Source: Callaeas wilsoni (Eukaryota; Chordata; Aves; Passeriformes; Callaeidae). Taken from it: DNA of 64,000 nucleotides. Below the pieces are notes generated by a model. It searched no databases. It worked only from the letters and a program-made list of their open reading frames with translations, and was not told the DNA's origin. Numbering within the stretch: position 1 is the first letter of the stretch; the number at the start of each line of letters is the position of its first letter. The stretch covers positions 62,001 through 126,000 of the forward strand of contig VWPU01009613.1 of assembly GCA_013398955.1 (NCBI GenBank), in the 5' to 3' direction. A program made the translations under genes and the position numbers. Below are positions 42,101 through 53,400 of the stretch, in pieces.

Positions 42101-45100
42101 AAAATTCAATCCTTGCTCTTGTGATTCCTCTCACACAGATCTGTTGTACAAGGCCTTGTGAACTTCTGCCAGACAGGTCTGGGTTTTGTGCTGGGCAACG
42201 CAACCCAGAGGAGTAACTGAAAATGGCTCGGAAGCGATCACAGCAGCACTGCCATCGCATCTGAGGAGGCAACAGCCTCAGCACAGGTAGATTTGGAAGA
42301 GGACATCAGTCTGGCAGCCTCATCCAAGTCTTCAGCCTCAAACTGGCAGTACTCAAGTAGGAACTAGCCCTGACTTAGGAGTGCTTCCTGCTGTTAGCTT
42401 AAGCTATACCCAAAACAACACAAGTATCTTTCACTCCTACTTGATCACAACTAATGTTGCAACTAAAAACCAAAAAACCAAAAACAAAATCCCACTGCCA
42501 GCACAACTCAATTTTTTCAGAATTTACTAGAATTGAAAAAAAAAACCCAGAAAGCTGCTGATGCTACAATCACTGACACATTCAAGACTAAATTTTCATA
42601 TGCACATCAAGATGTTGTATGTAAATCTGGACTAGGTGAGAAGGCTGGCAAGGTTGACACTTCCAAATGCCTTCTGTGGAAAGAGACAATTTCCAGTTTT
42701 CATTATCAACCATAACAAAAAACCCAACCAACCAAAAAAAAAAAAAGGCAAACCACAACAAACAAAAACACAAAAAAAAAAAAAAAAAAACACACCACAA
42801 CCAACAAAAAACCAAAAAACAAACAACAAACACAAAAAAACCCCACCACAACAAATCCGAACACTGGGCATGATTTTTTTTTTTAAAGTGTTCCAGAATA
42901 ATCTAAAGCACAATCATTTAAATGTTACAAAAGGCTTTGTATGCTACACTTGTAACTCTTCAGAGACAAGGTGTAACTACATGGCCCAGTCAATGACTTG
43001 ATCCCGGAGTACGTTCAGCAAAGCAGCCCTAAACCACCCTCTGGTCTCCCAGAGCCCCTTGAACAGCTGCTGAGGGGCCCTCCCGCCACTGGCAGCAGAG
43101 TTCCCTTGCTACAGAATCCAGAAGCCAGTGCAGTGGCAAGGCGGAACTGCAATGCCGCACATTCCTCTTCTGCCAGGGCCAGGGGTGGAAGGAGACAGAA
43201 CCTGCCCAATACACAGCCCACTACACTCTCACTACCTGGGAATTCTGTTGGGGCAGGTTTCTTGGCTGACTTACAGCAAGTTCAAACAGGAACATTGATT
43301 TTCACAATCATCTTTGTCTGAAGAATAGTTAGTTATACATGATGGATATGGGAATGCAAAATCTAGCTAATGGGAAAGACCTCCTTGCAAATGTAGCTGG
43401 AAATAGTTTAAAACACTCACTTCTGGCCAAAAATAATCAGCTAAGAAAGGTAACTCCTGAACAGCATAGGAAGCAGAATGTGCCTCTGTCTGAAAAAGAA
43501 GTTGGGCGGACAACTCAGCTTAAAACACAGGAGTGAGATCCACAAAACATGTACGTGCCATGCATTAGAGGAACTGAACTTTGATTGCAGAGGCTTTTTG
43601 TGACCCAACGTCAGTAACATACTTGTCCTCTCAAAATTAAGTGACTTAACATAAGCTAAATGAGTTTGTGCAGCTCACACAGCTGCAGTGAGTATAAGCA
43701 TGTTTGGTTAGAGAACCCCTAACTTGGAAAATCAGGTGTTAAAGTGAAAATTCTACAACAGCAAAAAAATTAGAAAAATACACCATGAACAAGGTACATA
43801 CCAGAGAACAGCATGGCCCAGAAACACATTTACACTACAAAAAGTAGCAATGATGACAAATCAAAAAGCAAGTGTAACCAATGTCATTGTTACAGATCAG
43901 AAACCGCAGGAGTCAAAGCTTGAATCAAGTTTTCTTGAATGCCTTTACCAGTATCAGCCCTTCACTTTAAAATATTTTGGCTAGCAGCACTGCCCATTCA
44001 AAGGTATTTTATTAGCAATTCAAGAACCCTGAACACTCTACACAGTATATATGACCAAATAGTCTTCTCTCTCTCCAAAAACTGGATGCCACACTCAAAC
44101 TCACTAAATTATGGAGTAGTGTTTTCATGGGAGTGACTCTGACACCTCTGCCTCTCCACCTACACTACATACCTTCTGCAATAACCAAAGCAAACTCTAT
44201 CCAAAAATTCACCTCTGTGAATTAACCAAAAATTAACTCCTTTGTGCAATTTCAGACTGTCACCCCACCTTCCTGAGCAATGTACCACACCCCCAGCTCC
44301 TGTGACAAAGAGCATTTATACACAGAGGAGACAACACCATTTCCCTCTATCCTCACGATGTATGGGAAAGAAACTCTAAACCAGCATTAGTTCATTCAAA
44401 ATGGCCCGTGGAAAAACTCTCACCTGGCAGTAAAGGACTTCCTTTCTCCTCTGCCAATAAACAATTCAGCACTAACAGGACAAACACTGCTGAAATGTAA
44501 CAGTAACTGGACTGGGTATATTTTGACCACTTCTTTAGAACTTGCACTTCTCAAATGCTTGAAGCAAAGCACACACAAAAGGTCACTCAACTGATGTAAC
44601 ATTAAACGCACAGCACATACTAAGCCTAGAATAATTTAACTGCCACTCAGAAGTTGATATTTCAAATCATTTGTGAAAGTACAATGTATTATTCATGGTT
44701 ACAAATTACTTCTAGACTTCGAAGACGTTTCTGCCCAGTTCCCACCACCACTATCACCTAGGTAACCAGGCTCAGTGAAAGACACCAAGAAAGTAACTGG
44801 GATGCACAAACGGCCACACAATCATCATGTTTGTAAAAAGCTGTTACGTTCTTCAGGTATCAATACTGAAATACAAGAGAGCCCTTAGGCTTAGTCTTAT
44901 CAGACAGGCACTAGTCTGCACATACAAAGACCCAGCAGATCAAGAAATACTCGCCAGGGAGATCATCCAATCAAACAGTGTTATCAGGAAAAAGCCCTAG
45001 AATTTTTTTAATTGCTTATTTTAACTAGCCGTAGCTACAATTCAATGTGGTGAAGAACAACAGTTTATACCTAGTAGGATCTTTATCTGTCCTTTGGAAC

Positions 45101-46922
45101 AATAGCTGTATTTGACACGGTCCTTAAGCTATTCATGGAAAAACAGCCTTTTGGTGTGATTACATCCACGAAACTACTTAAACAGTCCAAACAAAGCATA
45201 ACCCACTGAGGTTTCTGAGAGTCAGTGCTAGGAACATGGTAACACATTAAAGCAAGTGCTGTCCCTCAGCAGGAAGGTGCAGAACTCAGCTCACACCCCA
45301 CTTCCATGAACACAGGAGAGACAAGATGGAAAACTCAGACTTCAAGGGCCTACTTCCAATTCCTGCATCAGCAACCATAAAGAAACTTAACTACTCTTAG
45401 CAGAAAGCCCAAGTAAATCCACCTGTAGTTATCAGCAACAAATCAACTTTCCCTAACATCACCAGCCCCGTGGCTGAACCCTGCAGTTTCGACCACACAC
45501 CCGGCACACAGAGGGAATTGTCACCCTATCCAGAGCTCACAGCCACCCAACCCAGCCAACATGAAGGCTGCTGGTAAATGATATTGTTCAGGTAGATTTC
45601 TCTTCCACATTCTCATGGTCACTCATCTCAACACACAGTAGTCAGACACAAAGTTTTCTTTTCTTTTTTCCTTTACCATTATCTTGGTGATGAGCATTAC
45701 ACATTTATCCATAAATACAGCTCACTTCTATTCTTCTCTGGGAAAAAATGAAAATGTCATCTTGTGCAACACTGATGACTGGGACTACTGTATCTTCTGC
45801 AAGGAATTTCTAGTGGTATGCTTGCTTCTCACTGAACCAAAACTCCCATTAAATTGAAAGCTTTTTGCACATCATACATCACTCATGGTCCTGCAAGTTA
45901 CCATATAGCCCCATAAAATGGGGCCGTACGCACCCACTCCTGTGGGATTCAGGACTCAGTACCCATCAGGTTATAAACGGCAAGTGAAATACTTGTGTCT
46001 CACACAAAGCAATACAAGGAAGAAGCTGGACCACTGTCATTGGAGACTCACATGGAAATACCCAGGCGGTGACATTGCCACTTGCTTGCAACACCCTTTA
46101 AAACACACAGCCTGGATCAAATGGAAACAAGTTGACTTGCTGGAATACAACCGAACTAAAATCTGTACTAGAGCTAGAGCTGGTCTGCCCAAAAGCACTC
46201 CAAATTCTTTATTAAGCTCATAGACAGTCCTCTCGAAACAATTTGCTTCCAAAACAACCTGATGTAGTATTTGAAGGCAGGACTCCAATTTTAAAATATT
46301 CTAAGTACTTTCCGTGGCAAGTACATAGGCTTCTTTAGAACATCCATAACTTGATGTATTCCTTAATGTCCAGTTCCCAAACAATTCACAAATATTCCAT
46401 CTTTCAGTCTAGAAATACAGGAATACATAAAACCATCAGTAATTAAAAAAGGAAAAAAAAAACAAAACAAAAAACCACCACCACCAACCCTTAGCTATTA
46501 AGTTACATCCAGAATTAGAATTCAACTGGAAAATGCCTCTGGATGCTACCAGAACAAAATTTTCCTGAATTTCCAAAACGCAATCCGTCCTGGGTTGGCT
46601 TTACAACCTTTCTAAACCACGAATGTCTCAATCAACATATTGCTCTGTAACATCCACATTTCAATATTTTCAAACCATCACCCATAAAAAATATGAAGTT
46701 ATATAGGCTCTCGAATGCTTTTTCTGTGAATTTCGTGAAACCCAGAACCTTACTGAGGGAAACCAAAACCCCAAAGTTAATTTACCCTTCAATTAGTTAT
46801 AAACGTGTCTATGCTTATTCATATCATGAAAAATCCAAAAAATAAATCAAAGCAGCAGCTCTTTACCACATGTATTTTCCAACCGCTTACCACAAGCTTT
46901 TATTTTCGTTGTGATAACTCAC
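36184..46922 (-). other. PPP2CA: PPP2CA first intron and upstream (extent inferred)
   Basis: About 10.7 kb upstream of exon 2 have no recognisable coding sequence. They contain the A/C-rich tract at 42.7-42.86 kb. I searched for the reverse complement of codons for MDEK and the following residues and found no match. The stretch is treated as intron 1 because a CpG island sits at its far end, as expected for the promoter. If exon 1 lies beyond the window, the intron is longer. Confidence 0.55.
42711..42860. repeat. A/C-rich low-complexity tract
   Basis: About 150 bases are almost without G or T, made of aaccaaccaaaa, aacaaacaac and long A runs. On the - strand it is T/G-rich and gives spurious Phe/Trp/Val/Gly-rich open frames. 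It may be a degraded microsatellite or an expanded retroposon tail. No body sequence of a retroposon is recognisable beside it. Confidence 0.85.
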
Positions 46923-47011
46923 GCTTTTGGGGGTCGATTTAACATTTTAACCAGAGGGGGAATCTCTCGGGGGTCTCTCCCGAGGATCCATCGCGGCCGC
47001 GGCGCCATTTT
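46923..47011 (-). other. Exon-like segment ending at a strong donor, downstream of YY1-type element
   Basis: The - strand continues from the YY1-like element to ccccaaaagc/gtgagtt (GT at 46922-46921), a strong splice donor. The frame starting in the element reads MAPRPRWILGRDP and so on, is open through the donor, and leaves two bases, which would not enter PPP2CA exon 2 in its correct phase. It could be a non-coding first exon of PPP2CA or of an unknown transcript. I do not recognise the peptide. Confidence 0.35.
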
Positions 47012-47240
47012 AGGAGGCGCCGAGCGGGCGGGAGGCGGAGCCGAGACTCCAGCACAGCCGAGGGGCCGCGGCTCGACCGGCCCCGGCTCCCGGCCCGCTC
47101 CCCCCGCAGGGCCGCGGCCCGCCCGGGGCCGGGGCTCCACCCGCGGCACCCAGCACTTGTGCGGGACTAGGCGGGAGCAGCCCCTGCGGGGGCTGAGGGG
47201 CCCGTCTGGAGAGTGACACCCCGCCCTCGGCTTCTCCTAC
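46923..47240. promoter_or_regulatory. CpG island, candidate PPP2CA promoter
   Basis: A sharply bounded GC- and CpG-rich island lies in AT-rich DNA 10.7 kb upstream of PPP2CA exon 2. It contains gcggccgcggcgcc near 46993 and several GC boxes. On the - strand cctaaaatggcgccgcgg matches a YY1-type start-site element (AAnATGGCGGC), usual just downstream of TATA-less starts. Position and strand fit a PPP2CA promoter. The coding exon expected beside it is missing, so the island may instead serve another transcript. Confidence 0.6.
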
Positions 47241-47400
47241 GCCTTCCGTGGGGTTGAGAGGGTGCGCTTGGAAAGGAGGAGAAAAACCATCGAACGTAAC
47301 AGCTCAGCCAAAGAGGCTGGATTGTGATCCCCTCAGGGCGAGAGCGTGGGCTGCCCAGTAAAGGTGTAAAGTAGTTCCAAACCAAACGTGGACAGCTTGT

Positions 47401-47423
47401 GACACTTGCAGACACTTGCAGAC
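47401..47423. repeat. 10-bp tandem duplication
   Basis: The word gacacttgca occurs twice head to tail and is followed by gac. It is short and probably a simple slippage event. Confidence 0.8.
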
Positions 47424-50400
47424 CTCAGCCAAGGCAGTGACCCAGCCGAAGGGGAGCCAGTGATGTCCTCCTTACACACCCAGTTCCCAGCCCGAGGGAA
47501 AGGCCGAGTCAGGTCACCAGGGAGCCGGCAACCTGCGGTGGCTGAGCCAGACACTGAACCGCACATTAATCACACCCTCTGTCCACCCAGAGGACTTGCC
47601 TGAAAGAAGTGTTGTTAGATGCTGGGATGGAGATGAACATCCACAGCTATTTTTTATCTCCTGGGCAGCCACAAAGAGAGCCTGGAGCAGGACACCCTTG
47701 CCCTGTCAACCCTGTGAAGATATGAGCGAGGTCCAGCTCAGCTCAGTCCCCGCTTCTCATTGCAGTCATTTTAGATCACTTGTGAGTCACAGTCAGCAGT
47801 CAGGGGTGGAAAGGGCTGGAGCTTTTTTCCCTATTCTATGAAAATCAATAAACACAATTTTGCCAAGACATTCTGGCATCACTGTTGTCTATTTTTATCC
47901 TGAGCCCTACATTTGGCTTTTCCAACCTACTTGCTTTGCTTCAATGCGTTCCCTTCCTTGTTCTTAAAACAATGCCATTTCTCTGCATGAAGGTTGCTTT
48001 TAGTTTTGATTGTTTAGGGCTGTATCCAACTTCTGAGGGTGCCGGGATGGGCTTTTTTAACACCTGAAGGGTGCTGCCCACTGCCTCGCACCTTGTCTCG
48101 GCGCTTACATCTGCAGGGAGTGGGTGGTGCAGGGCTGTGGCTCTCCTCGCCTCACCTCCTACGCCTGCTTGGTGCTGGCTGGGCTCGCATCTAACTGTGG
48201 ATTTTTGCTTGCAAATACTGAGGAAGTGAAGGATAAGGGCAAAAATAGTTGGGATTTGATAGCGTGTGCAACATCTGACAAACTTGAGTCCCCAAAGGAA
48301 GCAGCAATTGATTTATATCTTTGTCTTTATGTAACTTGGGTGTTGTCTCTATGTATTTTTCCAGGCACTTCCTCTAGAAAATTTAATGAAGAAAGAAATA
48401 CTGGGGTTTGTTCCCTTGTTCCCTGATAAACCCTTAGAAATATGTTACCTCTCAGCTGTGTGTCTACACAACAAGGGACCATCACAGCCAAGTTATTAGA
48501 GGAATCCCTCTCACATTTTCAACTTGCAATATTTTTTTGGTTATGTTAACCTTCCTGACAGTATTTTTGCTGGGAAGGGAGACACTCTGCATTCAGTTCT
48601 CGCTTGTATTTTCATTTTTAGAGCTCTTAGCACTTCACCGCTAATTAACTTTCAATAACTGTCGTAGGGTTACAGTTAGTCAGCATGAATCAGACAGAAA
48701 ATGTAGCTTTAGGGGACCACACTCTGTCAAAAACTATTAGAAACCTTTGCTTGATTTCCGAGGAGAATATACTCGCTCAAGCAGGATATAGCAGCTATTA
48801 GGCAGTGTTCTACTGCAGCAAGAAATCCTCAATAAAAGAGACTCAGTGGTTTTGGTAACAGCCCTCCTTTCAGGGTGGCTCTGAGTAATTATGCAGCATT
48901 TTCTTTGCTTCCTGTTTGTTTGTCTGATTTCCTAAATGGTGGTGGTGCTTAGGCCAAAGCTGGCATTCTGAGCTTAAAGGTGGTATTTTTACCTGTTTGC
49001 TCACAAATATAATTCAAAATAGAGGGAGAAGGGGGAGGTCACTTATAGGTGCAGGTCAGCTCGTCAAAGCTCTGCCCTTCCCAGGTCTTTTCAGCTGTGG
49101 AAAATTGAGTGAGAACAGCTTTTGGCTGGGAGCACTCAAGGGAAGACTTGGCTGTGGCAGGCAGCAATGCTGGTGGTAGCAGCCATGGGTGACATTCCTG
49201 GGATGCAGCATCCAGAGCTCTCCAGCTCCATGCATGGCAAACTGCCACTTCAGTAACTGGGAAGGAGGCAGGGGAGCAGTGCAGAGCCATGTCCACAGCC
49301 TGTGTTTTCCTCCCAGGCTTTTGGAGTCCTGGGTTATGCCACCCCGTACGCTCTGACCCCTGAACACTCAACATCATCCACCATGCCCTCATCTAGATGT
49401 GTAAAAGCTGGCTGCAGTGTTAGATGGGATACCAAATCCTCTTGATGCTGCTGAATCCGTGTTTTTCCACAAAGGCCCCAGGTGCTCACTGCTGATGATT
49501 TATTTGGCCTGTGCAGCAGGAATAGGCAACAGCTGTGAAAGGCAGTGATGGGAAGGGAGCTCCTCTGTGCCCCGCAAAGCCCTGCCTGCCTTGGGCTCTC
49601 GTGCTGTTGCAGGCAGCCCCTCTCCCCTGCAGCAGCTGCAAGGCCAGGCTGAGGAGAAGGCACTCAAGTCCCATTCCCACTCCACGCGGTGATGCTCATT
49701 GCCCACTTGCAGCCTGCTCTTTACGTTCTAGCTAGAGCTAATACAGGCTTTCAATTTCCAGTTGTGCTGTTAAAATCTTAACACATTGCTCTGGATGACT
49801 AAGGATGCTTCCCCTGGTTTATTTAACTTTTCTTTTTTCCCCTTTGCCCTCCCTTCCCCCTCCTTACGTCAGCAGTGGGTATAATTTGTTTGCAGAGTTC
49901 CAGGGTGTTTTATCTTTCTTTGGCTGGCCCCAAGTGCATGGGGGTTTGTTGAAGCAACAGCATTCTTGATTTCTTAGAGCTGGTATGTGGGTGTTGGATT
50001 GTGTCATTCGTAGGAGGTGGACGTCAAAGGATGTGGGATCAACTGCTGGAGGTTTGTAAGCCAGGTACTTAATATTTGGTTTCCTGGAAAAGCAAGGAAA
50101 AATGGCAAAACAGGCAGCTTTTGTGTCTTTAGTTTTCCCATGTAATCAGAATAACACAATACCTGTGCGTGCTCAAGCACAGTTTGGGTTGATTTTGGTT
50201 TGATTGGGTTGGGTTGGTTTTTCCCCCTTGGTTCATTCAGGATGGAGAACCACTGTATTTTCCTTTAAATAGTTTCACATGTTTTGGTGGATTCTGTTGA
50301 ATGTTTATTCCAGTAATACAAATAATTTGTGTTCTGTAAGTGCCCTCACAAATAATGCGATTTATTATTGGGTACATTATGTTGTCTTTTTATTTGATGT

Positions 50401-53400
50401 AAAATGGTGTCTTTGAGTTAAAATTAGACAGAAGAGCCATTTGAGACTATTTTGTTCATCTCCGACTGTTTTTTTTCAGGAGTGCATTAGTCTGAAGTAT
50501 TTCTTGGGCAAAATACTGAGTTATTTTGGGGGGAGACAAATTATCTACAAAAGAAAAGTATAGCTGCTTATTTTTACAGTAGTTTTATGGTAATCGCTGT
50601 TATATTTGACAAGTATAGATACAGAGCTAGATAGAAAAATTCCAGCAGAGTACTTTCTCCTAAACTGCTCTAGGGAGCAGGTATCTTTTGCAGTCCTTCT
50701 TCCGGCTAAGCGTAAAAATGAAATAGGATAGAGGTACCCTTTTAAAAAATTATTTATCCATCTTATGTATTAGGCAAAAGAACCGTAGCAGCTTTCTTGG
50801 CATTTTCCCCTATGCTCATTTTCCCATGACTGTCAAAGGGATCTGTGGGTCAGGAGGAAGGAAAGCTGATGGTGAAGTGTTCACAGGAGGACTTGTCTGT
50901 AATCGCTGGAAGCACAGTGCTTCCCACTGACTTCAGCAAAGCATTGTGGTGTAAATTTATGGATCTCATTGATATTTTTCCTGATTTACACAACAGTAAG
51001 CAGCATGTAAGCACAACAGTAAGTTAAGCAGCAGTGGGCCTTAAATATTTATCTGGTTTATTTTTAGAATGGCAGTTGCAACTATTTATAGGGCAAGGAA
51101 GCAGTGATGCAAATCTGACTGGATTCCTGAATCTGCAATAGAGAAGCAGTTGGGTTTTTTTTGACCACAAAGTCTTATTTATTATGTTAAATTTGCTCTG
51201 ATTAATATGTTACAGGCATCATTTTTCGAGAGCCTCTGAACTCCTGCTTACAAGCATAAAGGAACTTGTTACCTCTGTAAAGGAGCACTGATGCAGCCTA
51301 AGAGCAGCTGTGAGACTGCCCTGTGCTGCTGTGCAGGCACTAATACCTTACATGGATTTATGCGTGCGGAAAGGTCCCAAGAGAAAATACACTTATGGTG
51401 GGTCATTTCTTACCCATAAAACCCCAGAACTGAATATATTCTCCTATGAGAGGCTTTGCAGGATGTGGGATGGGCAGATGGGGGTGTTGCTGTGAGTGAG
51501 CCTCTGTCTATCTATGTCAGTGTGGTGGGGAAGGACATTCCCTCTGGAAAGCAACATGAGGGGTAAACTAGGCTGGTGGATGGAGATGCCAGAAGAGAGT
51601 GTGCAGTTGTATGTGCTGAATCAGAAATTAGCACTTTTGGCTCTTTGGCCACTGGTTGATAGGTGGCTTAGCTTAGTAGTTACCTAAATCTGTTGTTTCC
51701 TTTTGATTCCAGAGGGTTTGTGGTAAGTAGATTGGTGATCCTACCGCTGATGTTGACATCCTGACTGAGTCTCAGACACTAGGGCTTCACTGCAGCTGAA
51801 CAGCCCTCACCCCATACAGACAGGCAGGTCACCACCTGGCAGGACCAGTTTTATTGCTGCATCCCTGCTGTGGAGAAAGAGGGCTTGCCCACCGTCATGA
51901 ACTTCAAAACATCATTCTGTATTTCATTTAAAAACAAACCTCGAGAGCCTGGAAAGGAAAGAGAACTAACAGAAGAAGTCAACCCCCTGGGTTTGCTATG
52001 AGAAACCACAGAAGGTGGTATGGTTTTGTAAGGAGGCCATGGGAGCAATGTTTTATTTATGGATAAGTGCATGTCTGTCTGTCTTGTGCCTTCAGATTTA
52101 CCTTAGTACTGACTGTTGTTTCTTGTTTCCGCATTTATACAGTAGCCTTTAGTAATTGTCCTGGGATTTGACGAAGCACTCTTGAAGAATGAATTGCTGG
52201 CAGTGTTAAACAAATGTGAAAAGAATTATTCTCTTTCCGACATTTCTTGAAATTAAATTTTAGCTCAACTAGCTTCAGGATTAATCTCTGTATTGTCAAA
52301 GGAGCCTGTCAAGCCCTTTTAGATCAAAGGAGGCTCTTTTGTATTAAGAAGATTCTGATGATGTTTTCCAGCTCTTGGGTACAACACAAAGGCAACCTGT
52401 GGCTCTCCACTGCTGTTTGACCCGTTAAGTTTTTGAGTATCTTCCTGCTTCCTATTTTCTTCAATGTGTGTGCTCTGCCAGGTCCAGCTCAGGCAGGTGG
52501 ACATTGGCACCCCCAGAACCAAGCACTTCCAAACTACCTGGAATATCTCTTCACTCTCTCAGAGCCTGTCTGGTCAGGGTTGTTGATGGTTTCTTTTCAC
52601 AGCTTGCTGTTCCTTACAGATGCACCGCTGTACACCTGCACCCACATGGAATCCACCGGTGTGCAATTCCTCTTGCCGGCAAAGCACGCCAGCTTGGCAT
52701 GCATCCCCTCCCTTCCCAGCATGCCTGGCCTTTTAAAATTCCTACTTTTCCTGCTTTCAGATAGTCCTCTGTCATTATACATTTTCTGTGCACTTCTGAA
52801 CAGGCTGCTTAATGACTTTTTTTTTTCCTCACCAACTCAGAATTTTTTGACTGCTGCATTTGTTCTATTTAAATATAAACATGGGTGAGACTAAGAAATA
52901 AGTGCTATGGAATGATTAGGTAGAGATATGCCAGTGGCTTTGCCTGATTACTGGATTTACATTGTCCATTACTCACAGGGAGCTTTCCACTGTCTTTCTC
53001 TAAAACAAGGTAATTTGCTTAAAGGGCTATCTTTTTGTAAAATTCCGATAAGCGAGCGATACTTGGTGCCTGTATGGACATCTAGGCAGGGAGAGCCAGG
53101 ATAGGATGTACAGTCATTTTGCCCCTGCTAGTCACAGCCATTCCTGCAGGTACTTAAGGAATGCAGGATGTGCCCCAAATAGATCTTTACAAATATTCTC
53201 AGATGGAGTCATTTCAGCCTCTCCCGACATCCGTATTAGCTCTTGCTGACAACAGGATTTTTGTGACGGTGACTGCAGCGGAGTACAAATGCTTTTCTTC
53301 TCCTTTCGTGCCAGCCAGCAAGTGAAGGTAAAGACTTGCTATGCTGACTCAGAGGAAAGGGTGAACAAGCCTGGGCTCCTGCCTCTGACAGTGGCCAGAG

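Noticed and set aside
42588..42913. Phe/Trp-rich antisense frames that resemble membrane segments
   Set aside because: They are translations of the A/C-rich low-complexity tract and not proteins.
46919..47149. MPRVEPRPRAGRGP frame as a gene
   Set aside because: Its upstream part is composition-driven CpG-island sequence. Only the part after the YY1-like element up to the donor is kept, as a possible exon and not as a protein.
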